A DNA stretch of 64,000 nucleotides, taken from NCBI RefSeq assembly GCF_009737085.1, contig NZ_WOVL01000004.1, positions 1 through 64,000 of the forward strand, written 5' to 3'. The position numbers were made by a program, and so were the translations under genes. Source of the DNA: Paenibacillus sp. NEAU-GSW1. GTDB taxonomy: Bacteria > Bacillota > Bacilli > Paenibacillales > Paenibacillaceae. Below the pieces are notes generated by a model. That model did not search any database. It saw only the letters and a program-made list of their open reading frames with translations, and was not told the DNA's origin. Positions 33,336-42,038 of the stretch are shown one piece after another (the stretch's first letter is position 1; every line of letters begins with the position of its first letter).

Positions 33336-34571
33336 TTATTTGTTGTTTTGCTGTACGCCGGAAGACACTTTCAGACGGAGCGCATTCAGGCGGATAAAGC
33401 CTGTAGCGTCGCCTTGATCGTAAGCTTGCGATGGATCGGCTTCCATCGTTGCGATGTCCGGATTGTACAAGCTGACAGGGCTTTTCACGCCTGCGCCGAT
33501 GACATTGCCTTTGTACAGCTTCAGGCGCACAACGCCAGTAACCGTCTTTTGCGACTCGGTTACGAGCGTTTGCAGCACGACGCGCTCTGGCGCAAACCAG
33601 AAGCCGTTGTATACGAGCTGGCTGTATTTCGAAATGAGCGAATCACGCAGGTTCATAACTTCGCGGTCCATTGTGATCGACTCCATTTTACGGTGCGCTG
33701 TGAACAGAATCGTGCCGCCCGGCGTTTCATATACGCCGCGGCTCTTCATGCCGACAAAACGGTTCTCCACCATGTCGACGCGGCCGATGCCGTGTTTGCC
33801 GCCAAGCTCGTTTAGCTTGTTCATAACAGCAAGCGGACTCAGTTGCTCGCCGTTGATCGCCGTACAGTTGCCTGCTTCAAAAGTCAGTTCAACATACTCA
33901 GCTTGGTCCGGCGCGCGCTCCGGCGATACGCTCAGCACGTACATATCTTCATTCGATTCCGCGCTTGGATCGAACCAAGGATCTTCGAGCATGCCGCTCT
34001 CAAAGCTGATGTGCAGCAGGTTGCGGTCTGTCGAGTACGGCTTCGCAGCCGATGCCGTTACCGGAATGCCATGCTTCTCCGCGTAAGCGATCATCTCAGC
34101 GCGTCCTGGGAATTGCTCGCGGAAAGCTTCGTCACGCCAAGGCGCGATCACTTTAATGTCCGGAGCCAGTGCAGCTGCATTCAGCTCAAAACGAACTTGG
34201 TCGTTGCCTTTGCCCGTTGCGCCGTGAGCAATCGCTGTCGCGCCTTCTGCGCGAGCAATTTCAACCATACGCTTCGCGATCAAAGGACGAGCGATCGACG
34301 TGCCGAGCAAATATTGTCCTTCGTACAATGCGCCTGCTTGGAACATTGGGAAAATGAAGTCTTTTGCAAACTCGTCTTGCAGATCGTCGATGTAAACTTT
34401 CGAAGCGCCTGTTGCCAGAGCTTTCGCTTCCAGGCCGTCAAGCTCCTCGCGTTGGCCGATATCAGCCGTGAACGCGATAATTTCAGCGTCATACGTTTCT
34501 TTCAACCATTTCAAAATAACCGATGTGTCCAAACCGCCCGAGTAGGCCAGTACGATTTTTTCCTTAGCCAT
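33336..34571 (-). CDS. argG: Argininosuccinate synthase
   Basis: Joins citrulline and aspartate with ATP to argininosuccinate. The N-terminal P-loop AYSGGLDTS at residues ~9-17 and the conserved [10 protein letters not shown] segment identify it. I use the ATG that gives [13 protein letters not shown] (411 residues), matching family N-termini; a GTG five codons upstream is an alternative. It is separated from argF by a MITE-like insertion (34630-34875), so its expression may depend on read-through of that element. Confidence 0.97.
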   Translation of the reverse strand: MAKEKIVLAYSGGLDTSVILKWLKETYDAEIIAFTADIGQREELDGLEAKALATGASKVYIDDLQDEFAKDFIFPMFQAGALYEGQYLLGTSIARPLIAKRMVEIARAEGATAIAHGATGKGNDQVRFELNAAALAPDIKVIAPWRDEAFREQFPGRAEMIAYAEKHGIPVTASAAKPYSTDRNLLHISFESGMLEDPWFDPSAESNEDMYVLSVSPERAPDQAEYVELTFEAGNCTAINGEQLSPLAVMNKLNELGGKHGIGRVDMVENRFVGMKSRGVYETPGGTILFTAHRKMESITMDREVMNLRDSLISKYSQLVYNGFWFAPERVVLQTLVTESQKTVTGVVRLKLYKGNVIGAGVKSPVSLYNPDIATMEADPSQAYDQGDATGFIRLNALRLKVSSGVQQNNK

Positions 34572-34629
34572 AATTTCTTCTTGCACCCCTTAACTAATGT
34601 TGTGTTGCGGCAAAATGCCTTTATTAGTG

Positions 34630-34875
34630 GTGTTCAAAAAGTCCGTTTTCAGCACACTAGCAATGCTTCCGAAGCTGCGTTTTTTCAAACGCTTTAGAAG
34701 GTTGAATGAAGCTAGGGAATGAGGATCGGAGCGTAGTGAGTTACTACGTGAGAACCTGAAATGTTTCCGCAGGAAACATACTTCGGAAGCATACGCTGTC
34801 CCGGCTGAATTCAAGATTCGATGTCGATTCTGCTTCTTGGAGAGCTTCGCGATCAAAATTGGACTTTTTGAACTA
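34630..34875. mobile_element. MITE-like element with terminal inverted repeats, between argF and argG
   Basis: The ends carry GTTCAAAAAGTCC (34632-34644) and its complement GGACTTTTTGAAC (34861-34873), about 245 bp apart. Inside, ATGCTTCCGAAG (34663-34674) is inverted at 34781-34792, and smaller hairpins TGTTTCC-GCA-GGAAACA and CGTAGT-GAGTT-ACTACG lie between. No reading frame of useful length is present. The size and nested inverted repeats fit a non-autonomous element. A single right-end-like copy is found at 38176-38207. Confidence 0.6.
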
Positions 34876-34881
34876 CCTCTA

Positions 34882-35838
34882 TTACATAATCGCGGCCATG
34901 ATTGCTTTTTGCGCATGCAGACGGTTCTCCGCCTGATCGAAAATAATCGAATGCTTGCCGTCGATAACGCCTTCGCTTACTTCCTCGCCGCGATGCGCTG
35001 GCAGGCAGTGGAGGAATTTATAATCTTGCTTCGCATATTTAACGAGCGCTTCATTTACCTGATAGTCGGCAAAAGCGAGCTCGCGCTCTTTCTGCTCGGC
35101 CTCTTGGCCCATGCTTGCCCAAACGTCCGAGTAGATGAAGTCGGCTTCTGCAACGGCTTCCTTCGGATCGCGGCAAATATGGATTTTCGCTCCTGTTTCC
35201 TTCGCGTAGTCTTTCGACTGCTGAACCAGGCTTGCGTCCGGCTCATAGCCTTCCGGCGTTGCGATCGAAATGTCCACGCCCAGCTTCGCAGCGCCCATCA
35301 TCAGCGAGTGAACAACGTTGTTGCCGTCGCCAACGTAAGCGAGCTTCACGCCTTCGAATGTGCCTTTGTGCTCCAGAATCGTCTGATAATCGGCCATCGC
35401 TTGGCAAGGATGGGACAGATCGGACAATCCGTTGATGACCGGAATGGTTGCGCCACGAGCCAATTCCACAACGTTGCGGTGAGCAAACGTACGGATCATA
35501 ATGCCGTCAAGGTAACGCGACAGCACTTGCGCTGTGTCCAAAATCGGCTCGCCGCGGCCGATTTGCAGGTCGTTGCCGCTCAGGAACAAGCCTTGTCCGC
35601 CGAGCTGGTAAATGCCGACTTCGAACGAAACGCGAGTCCGCGTGGACGATTTTTCAAAAATCATGCCAAGCGTTTTGCCCGCCAGAGGCTGGTACGCTTC
35701 TCCGGATTTTTGCTTCCGTTTCAAATCGATCGCCAAATCGATCAAATAACGGATTTCTTGCGGCGTATAGTCGCCCACCATCAGAAAATCGCGGCCCTTC
35801 AAGCTTGCCGCCAACTCTTCTTGTACTACATCTTGCAT
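34882..35838 (-). CDS. argF: Ornithine carbamoyltransferase
   Basis: Converts ornithine and carbamoyl phosphate to citrulline. The carbamoyl-phosphate motif STRTRVSFE is at residues ~53-61 and the ornithine-side HCLPAHRG motif is present near the C-terminus. The ATG with AGGAGG 8 bp ahead gives 318 residues, standard for the family. In the arg cluster it follows argD, a placement used by biosynthetic ArgF; catabolic ArcB would normally sit with arcA and arcC, which are absent. Confidence 0.96.
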   Translation of the reverse strand: MQDVVQEELAASLKGRDFLMVGDYTPQEIRYLIDLAIDLKRKQKSGEAYQPLAGKTLGMIFEKSSTRTRVSFEVGIYQLGGQGLFLSGNDLQIGRGEPILDTAQVLSRYLDGIMIRTFAHRNVVELARGATIPVINGLSDLSHPCQAMADYQTILEHKGTFEGVKLAYVGDGNNVVHSLMMGAAKLGVDISIATPEGYEPDASLVQQSKDYAKETGAKIHICRDPKEAVAEADFIYSDVWASMGQEAEQKERELAFADYQVNEALVKYAKQDYKFLHCLPAHRGEEVSEGVIDGKHSIIFDQAENRLHAQKAIMAAIM

Positions 35839-35935
35839 TGGGTTTCCTCCTGACATCGGGACTTTGAGCGGAGCTCCAAGTCACTCTTTTTCAAATGTTT
35901 TGCAAAGCAAAACATAAAACTTCGTAAGCTGAAAT

Positions 35936-37141
35936 TTAAATGCTGCTTGCTTTATTGGATAACAGCTCGGTTAATGTTTTGACTGCCGAATCGATTTCTT
36001 CCGTCGTAACAAGCAGGTTCGGCAGCAAGCGAATGACGTTTGGTCCCGCTGTAATAACGAGCAGGCCGCGTTCTTGCGCATCCGTAATGATCGAAGCGAC
36101 AGGCGCTGCGCATTCGATGCCGACGATCAGACCCAAGCCGCGCACATCCTTCACGAATGGATTGCCTTCCAGCTTGGCGCGAAGCTCGCTAATCAAATAG
36201 CTGCCCGCTTCCGCTGCACGCTGCGGCAATTGATCGCCGACGATTTCTTCAATCGTCGCTTTCACGACAGCTGTCGCGATTGGCGTGCCGCCGAACGTCG
36301 AGCCGTGGCTGCCTGGACCAAACGCTTCGCGAAGCTTTTCCTTCGCAACGGCTGCGCCAACGGGGAAGCCGCTGCCGAGCCCTTTTGCCAATGTGAAAAT
36401 GTCCGGCTCGATGCCATAGTGCTCATAGGAGAACAGCTTGCCTGTACGGCCCATGCCCGTTTGAATCTCATCGACGATGAGCAGAATGCCTTTGCTCTCG
36501 CAAAGCTGTGCCAGCTCCTGAACGAATTTCTGATCCGCCGGGAAAATGCCGCCCTCCGCTTGAATCAGCTCCAGCATAACGGCAGCCGTCTTGTCGGAAA
36601 TTGCCGCCTTCACGGCTTCGATATCGTTGTAAGGAATGTATTTGAAGCCTTCCGGCAATGGCGCAAAGCCTTCTTTCACTTTCTCTTGGCCCGTTGCTGT
36701 CAACGTAGCCAGCGTCCGTCCATGGAACGACTGCTCGAACGTAATGATCTCGTAGCGTCCGTTGTTAAGCACTTTCTGCTGATAACGGCGCGCCAGCTTA
36801 ATCGCCGCCTCGTTCGCTTCCGCACCGGAGTTGCTGAAAAAGACCGCGTCGCCGCAGCTGTTCTCGGTAAGGAGACGGGCTGCGTCCTCCTGGTTCGGAA
36901 TACGGAACAGGTTCGATACATGCCACAGTTCATCCAACTGCTTAACCAGCGCTTCTTTCACTTTGCGCGGCGCGTGGCCCAGATTGGTAACGGCAATGCC
37001 GCTCATAAAATCGAGGTACTGTTTGCCCTGATCGTCCCATAGCCAGCTGCCTTCGCCTTTGACGAGGGCGATTGGAAATCGGCCGTATGTAGGAAGCAGC
37101 GATTGCGCAGCGTCTGCCGCTGCTGTTTTCGTTTCGCTCAT
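35936..37141 (-). CDS. argD: Acetylornithine aminotransferase
   Basis: PLP-dependent class III aminotransferase that makes N-acetylornithine from N-acetylglutamate semialdehyde and glutamate. The PLP-binding lysine lies in TLAKGLGSGFP and the preceding Asp in LIVDEIQTGMGR. The 401-residue length is typical. AAGGCGG lies 8 bp ahead of the ATG. A structured 211-bp gap separates it from argB. Confidence 0.96.
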   Translation of the reverse strand: MSETKTAAADAAQSLLPTYGRFPIALVKGEGSWLWDDQGKQYLDFMSGIAVTNLGHAPRKVKEALVKQLDELWHVSNLFRIPNQEDAARLLTENSCGDAVFFSNSGAEANEAAIKLARRYQQKVLNNGRYEIITFEQSFHGRTLATLTATGQEKVKEGFAPLPEGFKYIPYNDIEAVKAAISDKTAAVMLELIQAEGGIFPADQKFVQELAQLCESKGILLIVDEIQTGMGRTGKLFSYEHYGIEPDIFTLAKGLGSGFPVGAAVAKEKLREAFGPGSHGSTFGGTPIATAVVKATIEEIVGDQLPQRAAEAGSYLISELRAKLEGNPFVKDVRGLGLIVGIECAAPVASIITDAQERGLLVITAGPNVIRLLPNLLVTTEEIDSAVKTLTELLSNKASSI

Positions 37142-37195
37142 TTGGTTTACCGCCTTTCTTATATATTGGTGCTAAGCATTATCGTCTGCCACTGC

Positions 37196-37311
37196 GGGAA
37201 AGATTGTCTTCTGGTCGCTGTTGTTTTCGAATTTTCCTGAATCAAACCGCATAGCGGTTGAAATTCAAAAACAAAGGCGAACGCTATCGCTCCTCCAGAT
37301 CAATCTTTCCC
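37196..37311. repeat. Long imperfect hairpin in the argB-argD gap
   Basis: GGGAAAGATTG (37196-37206) and CAATCTTTCCC (37301-37311) are the base of an inverted repeat that continues inward with CTGG/CCAG, TTGTTTT/AAAACAA and AACCGC/GCGGTT around a 3-nt loop near 37250. The whole stem spans 116 bp with bulges. It could be a MITE-like remnant or a structured RNA acting on read-through to argD. Confidence 0.55.
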
Positions 37312-37352
37312 TCCGCGACCTCCTCTGCTTTTCACAAAACACATCAAAACTG

Positions 37353-38141
37353 CTATCCGCGGACGATTCGCGTACCAACGCCGCCTTCGCGGACGGCTTG
37401 GGTTAAGACGCCTGGCTGCTCGCCGCTGACGATGACAACCTCTTGAACGCGTCCTTGGATGCATTGCACTGCGGCGCGTACTTTCGGAATCATGCCGCCG
37501 TAAATTTCGCCGCTCGCAATCATCGTGTCGATCTCCTCGACCGTTACAGACGGAAGAACGACTTTCTCTCCGTCAACCGTCTTCATGATGCCCGGCACGT
37601 CGGTGACAACGATCATCTGCTCGACGCCGAGGTGAGAAGCTACGGCGCCGGCTGCCGTATCCGCGTTGATGTTGTAACGCTGGCCTTGGCCGTCAATGCC
37701 GATCGGCGCGATGACCGGCATATAGCCCATCGCCATAACGCCTTCGATTACGTTCGCGTTGACGTCGGTTACATCGCCGACAAAACCGATCTCCGCCGCG
37801 TTCGCCACCGGCTTCGCTTGAATGAGCAAGCCGTCAACGCCAGAGAGGCCGAGCGCTTGCGCGCCGTTCGATTGGATTTTGCGGACGATCTCTTTGTTGA
37901 TGCGTCCCGCGAGCACCATTTCGACGACATCCAGCACGGCGTCATTCGTTTTCCGCAAGCCGTTCACGAATTCCGTTTCAATGCCCAGCTTCGTCAGCGT
38001 CTCGGAAATCGCCGGACCGCCGCCATGGACGATAACCGGATGAACGCCCGACTGCTGCAGCTCGCGCAGCTCGCCGAAGAACGAATCCGGAAGCGCAGCA
38101 AGCGTGCTGCCGCCGCATTTCATTACAAACCGTTGTGCCAT
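37353..38141 (-). CDS. argB: Acetylglutamate kinase
   Basis: Phosphorylates N-acetylglutamate, often the arginine-sensitive step. The amino acid kinase fold motifs MKCGGSTLA at the N-terminus, HGGGPAIS near residue 40 and INADTAAGAVA near residue 175 are clear; 262 residues matches the Bacillus type. AAGGGG precedes the ATG. It lies 66 bp downstream of argJ. Confidence 0.96.
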   Translation of the reverse strand: MAQRFVMKCGGSTLAALPDSFFGELRELQQSGVHPVIVHGGGPAISETLTKLGIETEFVNGLRKTNDAVLDVVEMVLAGRINKEIVRKIQSNGAQALGLSGVDGLLIQAKPVANAAEIGFVGDVTDVNANVIEGVMAMGYMPVIAPIGIDGQGQRYNINADTAAGAVASHLGVEQMIVVTDVPGIMKTVDGEKVVLPSVTVEEIDTMIASGEIYGGMIPKVRAAVQCIQGRVQEVVIVSGEQPGVLTQAVREGGVGTRIVRG

Positions 38142-38175
38142 GCTACGTTTTTCCCCTTTATTATTGCTTATATTA

Positions 38176-38207
38176 TGCGATCAAAATTGGACTTTTTGAA
38201 TTGCCTC
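38176..38207. repeat. Solo end of the MITE-like element
   Basis: The 32 bp here match 34849-34880 except for two bases, sharing GCGATCAAAATTGGACTTTTTGA. It is placed between argJ and argB, so one end of the same repeat family sits in two gaps of the same operon. Confidence 0.65.
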
Positions 38208-39461
38208 TTAAGTGCGGTAAGCCGCGTTGATGCGAACGTAGTCATAAGTCAAATCACAGCCCCATGCAGTAGCGGAGCCGTTCTCCATGTGCAGGTCGAC
38301 GCGGATAACTACCGTATCGCCTTTCAAATACTCGAGCGCGGCATCTTCGTCGAATGCGACCGGACGAGCCTGCTCCAGCGTCAAAATATCGCCAAGCCTT
38401 ACGTCTATCGTATCCGGGTTGATCGGTTCGCCTGCGCGTCCCGCCGCTGCGATAATCCGGCCCCAGTTGGCATCTGCGCCAAACACGGCCGATTTCACGA
38501 GCGAAGAGCCGATAATCGTCTTCGCGATAGCGCGCGCGGAATCATCGCTTACTGCGCCGTTGACTTGCACTTCAACCAGCTTCGTTGCACCTTCGCCGTC
38601 GCGCGCGATTGCTTTCGCCAGCACTTCGCAGACGTAGCGAATCGCAGAAGCGAATTTCGCCCAATCCGGATGCGCCGCCGTAAGCTCGCTGTTGCCGCCA
38701 AGGCCGCTCGCCATCGCAACAAGCATGTCATTTGTGCTTGTGTCGCCGTCAACTGTAATCATATTAAAAGTCAGATCCGTCACTTCGCGAAGCAGCGTCT
38801 GCAGCGAATCGCTGCCGATTGCCGCATCCGTCGTTACGAATCCGAGCATGGTCGCCATGTTCGGATGAATCATGCCTGAGCCTTTGGAGGCGCCGGCAAC
38901 ATGAATGAGTTTTCCGTCGATCTCAACAGAAACGCAAACCATTTTCTGTACCAGGTCTGTCGTCAGAATCGCCTGGCAAAAGCCGTCAGCGCCCGCACGA
39001 TCGTCTGCAAGCTGGCCCGGAAGCGCGTCAATGCCGCTGCGCACCTTATCCATCTTTAGCAGCTCGCCGATTACGCCTGTCGAAGCAACCGCTACTTCCT
39101 CCGCTTCCACTTGAATCGCCTCGGCGAAACGCGAACGCATTTCGTATGCGTCAGCTTCGCCTTGCTTGCCCGTAACCGCATTCGCGTTGCCGCTGTTTAC
39201 AAGCACAGCGCGCAATGTGCCGCCTGCGCCGATGCTCTCGCGCGTCACTTTAAGCGGCGCCGCTTGGAATACGTTCGTCGTATAGACTCCAGCCGCAGCC
39301 GCAGGCACTTCGCAGACGATTGCGCCGAGGTCGTGACGGGTCGATTTTTTCAAACCGCAATGAAGTCCGCCGGCTTTAAAGCCTTTAGGCGTAGTAACCG
39401 AACCCTCTGCCACAACCGTAAACGGCGCAGAGGTTGAAAATGAAGCTTGCCCCAGTCCCAT
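38208..39461 (-). CDS. argJ: Bifunctional ornithine acetyltransferase/N-acetylglutamate synthase ArgJ
   Basis: Recycles the acetyl group from N-acetylornithine to glutamate and can also use acetyl-CoA, so no separate argA or argE is needed. The self-cleavage motif ATML is in HPNMATMLGF near residue 200, where the precursor splits into alpha and beta chains with Thr as the nucleophile. The 417-residue length is normal. It lies 50 bp downstream of argC. Confidence 0.97.
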   Translation of the reverse strand: MGLGQASFSTSAPFTVVAEGSVTTPKGFKAGGLHCGLKKSTRHDLGAIVCEVPAAAAGVYTTNVFQAAPLKVTRESIGAGGTLRAVLVNSGNANAVTGKQGEADAYEMRSRFAEAIQVEAEEVAVASTGVIGELLKMDKVRSGIDALPGQLADDRAGADGFCQAILTTDLVQKMVCVSVEIDGKLIHVAGASKGSGMIHPNMATMLGFVTTDAAIGSDSLQTLLREVTDLTFNMITVDGDTSTNDMLVAMASGLGGNSELTAAHPDWAKFASAIRYVCEVLAKAIARDGEGATKLVEVQVNGAVSDDSARAIAKTIIGSSLVKSAVFGADANWGRIIAAAGRAGEPINPDTIDVRLGDILTLEQARPVAFDEDAALEYLKGDTVVIRVDLHMENGSATAWGCDLTYDYVRINAAYRT

Positions 39462-39510
39462 GATTCAATCGTATCTCCTTCGCTTCGTTCAAATAGGGTG
39501 ATTGCTCTAT

Positions 39511-40563
39511 TTATGGATATACCGGCACGAATTGCAAACCGAGCGTCTCGTCCCAGCCCATCATTAGGTTCAAGTTTTGAATAGCCTGTCCTGCCGCGCC
39601 TTTGACCAGGTTGTCGATAACCGAAATGATCGTGACGCGCCCTGTGCGCTCGTCGACCGAGAAGCCGATATCGCAATAGTTCGAGCCCCAAACCTCTTTC
39701 GTGCTCGGCCAGTTGCCTTCTTTGCGCACGCGGACAAATTTGCGGCCTTCATAATAGCTGCGGTAAAGGTCAATGAAATCGGCTGTCTTCCGTCCGTCTT
39801 TCACCGTCGCATAGATCGTCGACATAATGCCGCGCGTCATGGGCGCCAGATGCGTCGTAAACGTAATCACGACATCATGTCCCGCAACGTCAGACAGCAC
39901 CATTTCGATTTCCGGAATGTGCTGATGCTTGTTCAGCTTGTAGGCTTTGAAGTTTTCGTTAATTTCCGGATAGTGGTTGCCGACGCTTGCGCCGCGTCCC
40001 GCTCCCGATACGCCCGATTTCGCATCGACAATAATCGTCGACGTATCAATCAACCCCGCCTGCACCGCAGGCGCAAGGCCAAGAACTGTTGCCGTTACGT
40101 AGCAGCCCGGATTCGAAATGAATGCGGCGTCACGAACGTTTTCCCCGTATACTTCCGCCATGCCGTAAACCGCTTGCTTTAAGTACGCCTTGTCAGCCGG
40201 TTCTTTCTTATACCATTGCTCGTAAAGGGCCGTATCCTGCAGACGGAAGTCGCCTGACAGATCGATAACCTTCAGTCCGACGTCGAGCAGTTGAGGCGCT
40301 AGCTTCGAAGCGACTGCCGGAGGCGTTGCTGTAAAGACAACATCCGCTTTCGCCTTGATTGCTTGCGGATCAACATCGTCCAGAAGCTCCGTCCGAATAT
40401 CCGTCAAATGCGGATAGCCTTCTGCAAATGGCGTTCCAGCCGCTGAAGACGATATTACCGACGTCACTTCTACATGTGGATGCGACGCCAAAAGCCGAAT
40501 AAGCTCAACGCCGCCGTAGCCAGTCGAGCCGACGATAGCCGCCCGTATCTTTTCGCTCATCAT
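39511..40563 (-). CDS. argC: N-acetyl-gamma-glutamyl-phosphate reductase
   Basis: NADPH-dependent reductase, third step of arginine synthesis and first gene of this cluster. The Rossmann motif AIVGSTGYGGVEL is at residues ~8-20 and the catalytic Cys in FISNPGCYVTA near residue 150. 350 residues is typical. The start is at one of two adjacent ATG codons after AAGGAGAG. A promoter with an overlapping ArgR-like site lies 130 bp upstream. Confidence 0.96.
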   Translation of the reverse strand: MMSEKIRAAIVGSTGYGGVELIRLLASHPHVEVTSVISSSAAGTPFAEGYPHLTDIRTELLDDVDPQAIKAKADVVFTATPPAVASKLAPQLLDVGLKVIDLSGDFRLQDTALYEQWYKKEPADKAYLKQAVYGMAEVYGENVRDAAFISNPGCYVTATVLGLAPAVQAGLIDTSTIIVDAKSGVSGAGRGASVGNHYPEINENFKAYKLNKHQHIPEIEMVLSDVAGHDVVITFTTHLAPMTRGIMSTIYATVKDGRKTADFIDLYRSYYEGRKFVRVRKEGNWPSTKEVWGSNYCDIGFSVDERTGRVTIISVIDNLVKGAAGQAIQNLNLMMGWDETLGLQFVPVYP

Positions 40564-40684
40564 TCATCTCTCCTTATAAAAAAAGCTGTATTTCAAATCT
40601 ATATTAGTCCGCGGTAAAATCTGCATCCTTATATTTTACATGATTCAACAGCACATGGAAATATCGTCTTGCTGTTTATGTCTG

Positions 40685-40719
40685 CGTATTATTATACATC
40701 TGTATTCATAATAATACAA
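40685..40719 (-). promoter_or_regulatory. arg operon promoter with overlapping ArgR/AhrC-like operators
   Basis: On the minus strand TTGTAT (40719-40714), 17 bp and TATAAT (40696-40691) form a strong promoter. The same bases contain two adjacent AT-rich imperfect palindromes, TGTATTATTATGAATACA (40718-40701) and TGTATAATAATACG (40698-40685), resembling tandem ARG boxes. Arginine-dependent repression would block the promoter directly. The operator identity is inferred from pattern and position. Confidence 0.6.
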
Positions 40720-40747
40720 CGAAAAATAAGCCCATAAAAGGCCCTCA

Positions 40748-41638
40748 CTACTCCAGTTTAAACCCTTGTCCGACGACTTCCGCCGTATCGCTGATGATAA
40801 CGAAAGCACCCGGGTCTACGGCTCTTACAAGCTGCTTCAGCTTGGCGACCTCCGTTTGTCCGACCACAACCATCAGCACCCTGCGGCCTTCTCCGGTATA
40901 GCCGCCCTGCGCATCCAGCTTCGTTAATCCGCGGTCCAAATCATGCAGAATGGCATGGCTCAGCTTTTCCGTTTCATCGCTAATGATAAATGCAACCTTC
41001 GAGACCGCCAGCCCGGTTTGAACAATATCAATCGTTTTGCTCGTAACGAACAGTCCAATCAGCGCATACAGCGCCACTTCCGGCGAAATCACAATCCCTG
41101 TCCCGATAATGACGCAGCCGTCGAAGCAAGCAACTGCCAGTCCTAACGGCAAGCCTGTATAGCGATGCAAAATTTGCGCGGCAAGATCAAGACCGCCCGT
41201 AGAGCCCCGCCCGCGAAAAACGAGGCCAAGTCCGAGGCCGACGCCGATGCCGCCATAAATGGCAGCCAGCAGCGCATTGTCGGTTGGCGGCGGCCAATGC
41301 GCGCTAATGAGGACAAACAGCGGCAGCAGCACCGAGCCGATCGCTGTACTGATTGCAAACCGGCGGCCAAGCAGCCACCATCCCGCGAGAAATAGCGGTA
41401 TATTGAACGCCCATTGCGTATACGCGGGCATGATGCCGGTCATTCGCTGGATGAGTATCGAAATGCCGGAAACACCGCCCGAGGCGATGCCGTTAGGCAC
41501 GAGGAACAGATTGAAGCTGATCGCGACGATTATGGAGCCGAGAATAATTTGCGCGATGCTCCATATCGCAAGATTGCGCTTGCTCATCGGCTGGCGCGCG
41601 CGGCGCTTTTTATTTACAGGCATTATCTTTGCTGTCAT
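40748..41638 (-). CDS. YitT family membrane protein
   Basis: Five or six hydrophobic helices in the first ~200 residues are followed by a cytoplasmic C-terminal DUF2179 domain (GGYTGEGRRVLMVVVGQTEV). This two-part layout is that of the YitT/YvjA/YpjC proteins of Bacillales, whose function is not well defined. Three N-terminal ATG codons are available and none has a strong ribosome site; the outermost is used. The upstream 400 bp hold the CCTGC palindrome array. Confidence 0.88.
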   Translation of the reverse strand: MTAKIMPVNKKRRARQPMSKRNLAIWSIAQIILGSIIVAISFNLFLVPNGIASGGVSGISILIQRMTGIMPAYTQWAFNIPLFLAGWWLLGRRFAISTAIGSVLLPLFVLISAHWPPPTDNALLAAIYGGIGVGLGLGLVFRGRGSTGGLDLAAQILHRYTGLPLGLAVACFDGCVIIGTGIVISPEVALYALIGLFVTSKTIDIVQTGLAVSKVAFIISDETEKLSHAILHDLDRGLTKLDAQGGYTGEGRRVLMVVVGQTEVAKLKQLVRAVDPGAFVIISDTAEVVGQGFKLE

Positions 41639-41951
41639 AACTCGTGATGACCCCTTTTTTAAGCAATCATATGTAATGGGCTTTCCTAATGTTTGTAGCC
41701 AAACCTGCGATTCTGCAGGCTTTCTTATAAGTAACTTCTATATTCAATAAGAAACCTGCGAATATGCAGGAAAAAATCATCTTTAACCGATTGGATCAGC
41801 TAAAACAGTTCAATTGCCTGCATCTTCGCAGGTTTGAAGCTTGCTAGTTTGCCAAGCACACAAAAAACTGCATATTTGCAGGCATTCGTAGAAAAGAAGA
41901 ACACTTAAGGGCGAATATCGCTTCCCGCATTCTGTATTTTCACACAAAAAA
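41639..41951. other. Intergenic region with the palindrome array
   Basis: The region between the yitT-type gene and the prfB terminator has no convincing coding sequence. Its main content is the four CCTGC-N6-GCAGG palindromes and a further small inverted repeat GCTTG/CAAGC (near 41838). Promoters for the yitT gene are expected here but no good match was found. Confidence 0.6.
41704..41882. repeat. Array of four 16-bp palindromes, CCTGC-N6-GCAGG
   Basis: The sites are at 41704-41719, 41755-41770, 41817-41832 and 41867-41882 (the last begins with A instead of C). The arms CCTGC and GCAGG are constant, while the six central bases vary (GATTCT, GAATAT, ATCTTC, ATATTT). Start-to-start spacing is 51, 62 and 50 bp, that is about 5, 6 and 5 helical turns. 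Confidence 0.85.
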
Positions 41952-41983
41952 GAAGAGCTCCTTTAACAGTATCGGAACTCTTC
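41952..41983 (-). terminator. Terminator after prfB
   Basis: GAAGAGTTCC and GGAGCTCTTC (one G-T pair) form a stem on the minus strand followed by TTTTTT. It lies 56 bp after the prfB stop codon. Confidence 0.82.
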
Positions 41984-42038
41984 CCTTAACCTATGCGAAC
42001 GGAGCAGAACAAATCGTGCTGCGCCGCCCGCCTCTTAT

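Noticed and set aside
40564-40690. T-box riboswitch ahead of argC
   Set aside because: The leader is about 125 nt with no T-box sequence, specifier stem or terminator-antiterminator pair; a repressor site overlapping the promoter explains control better.
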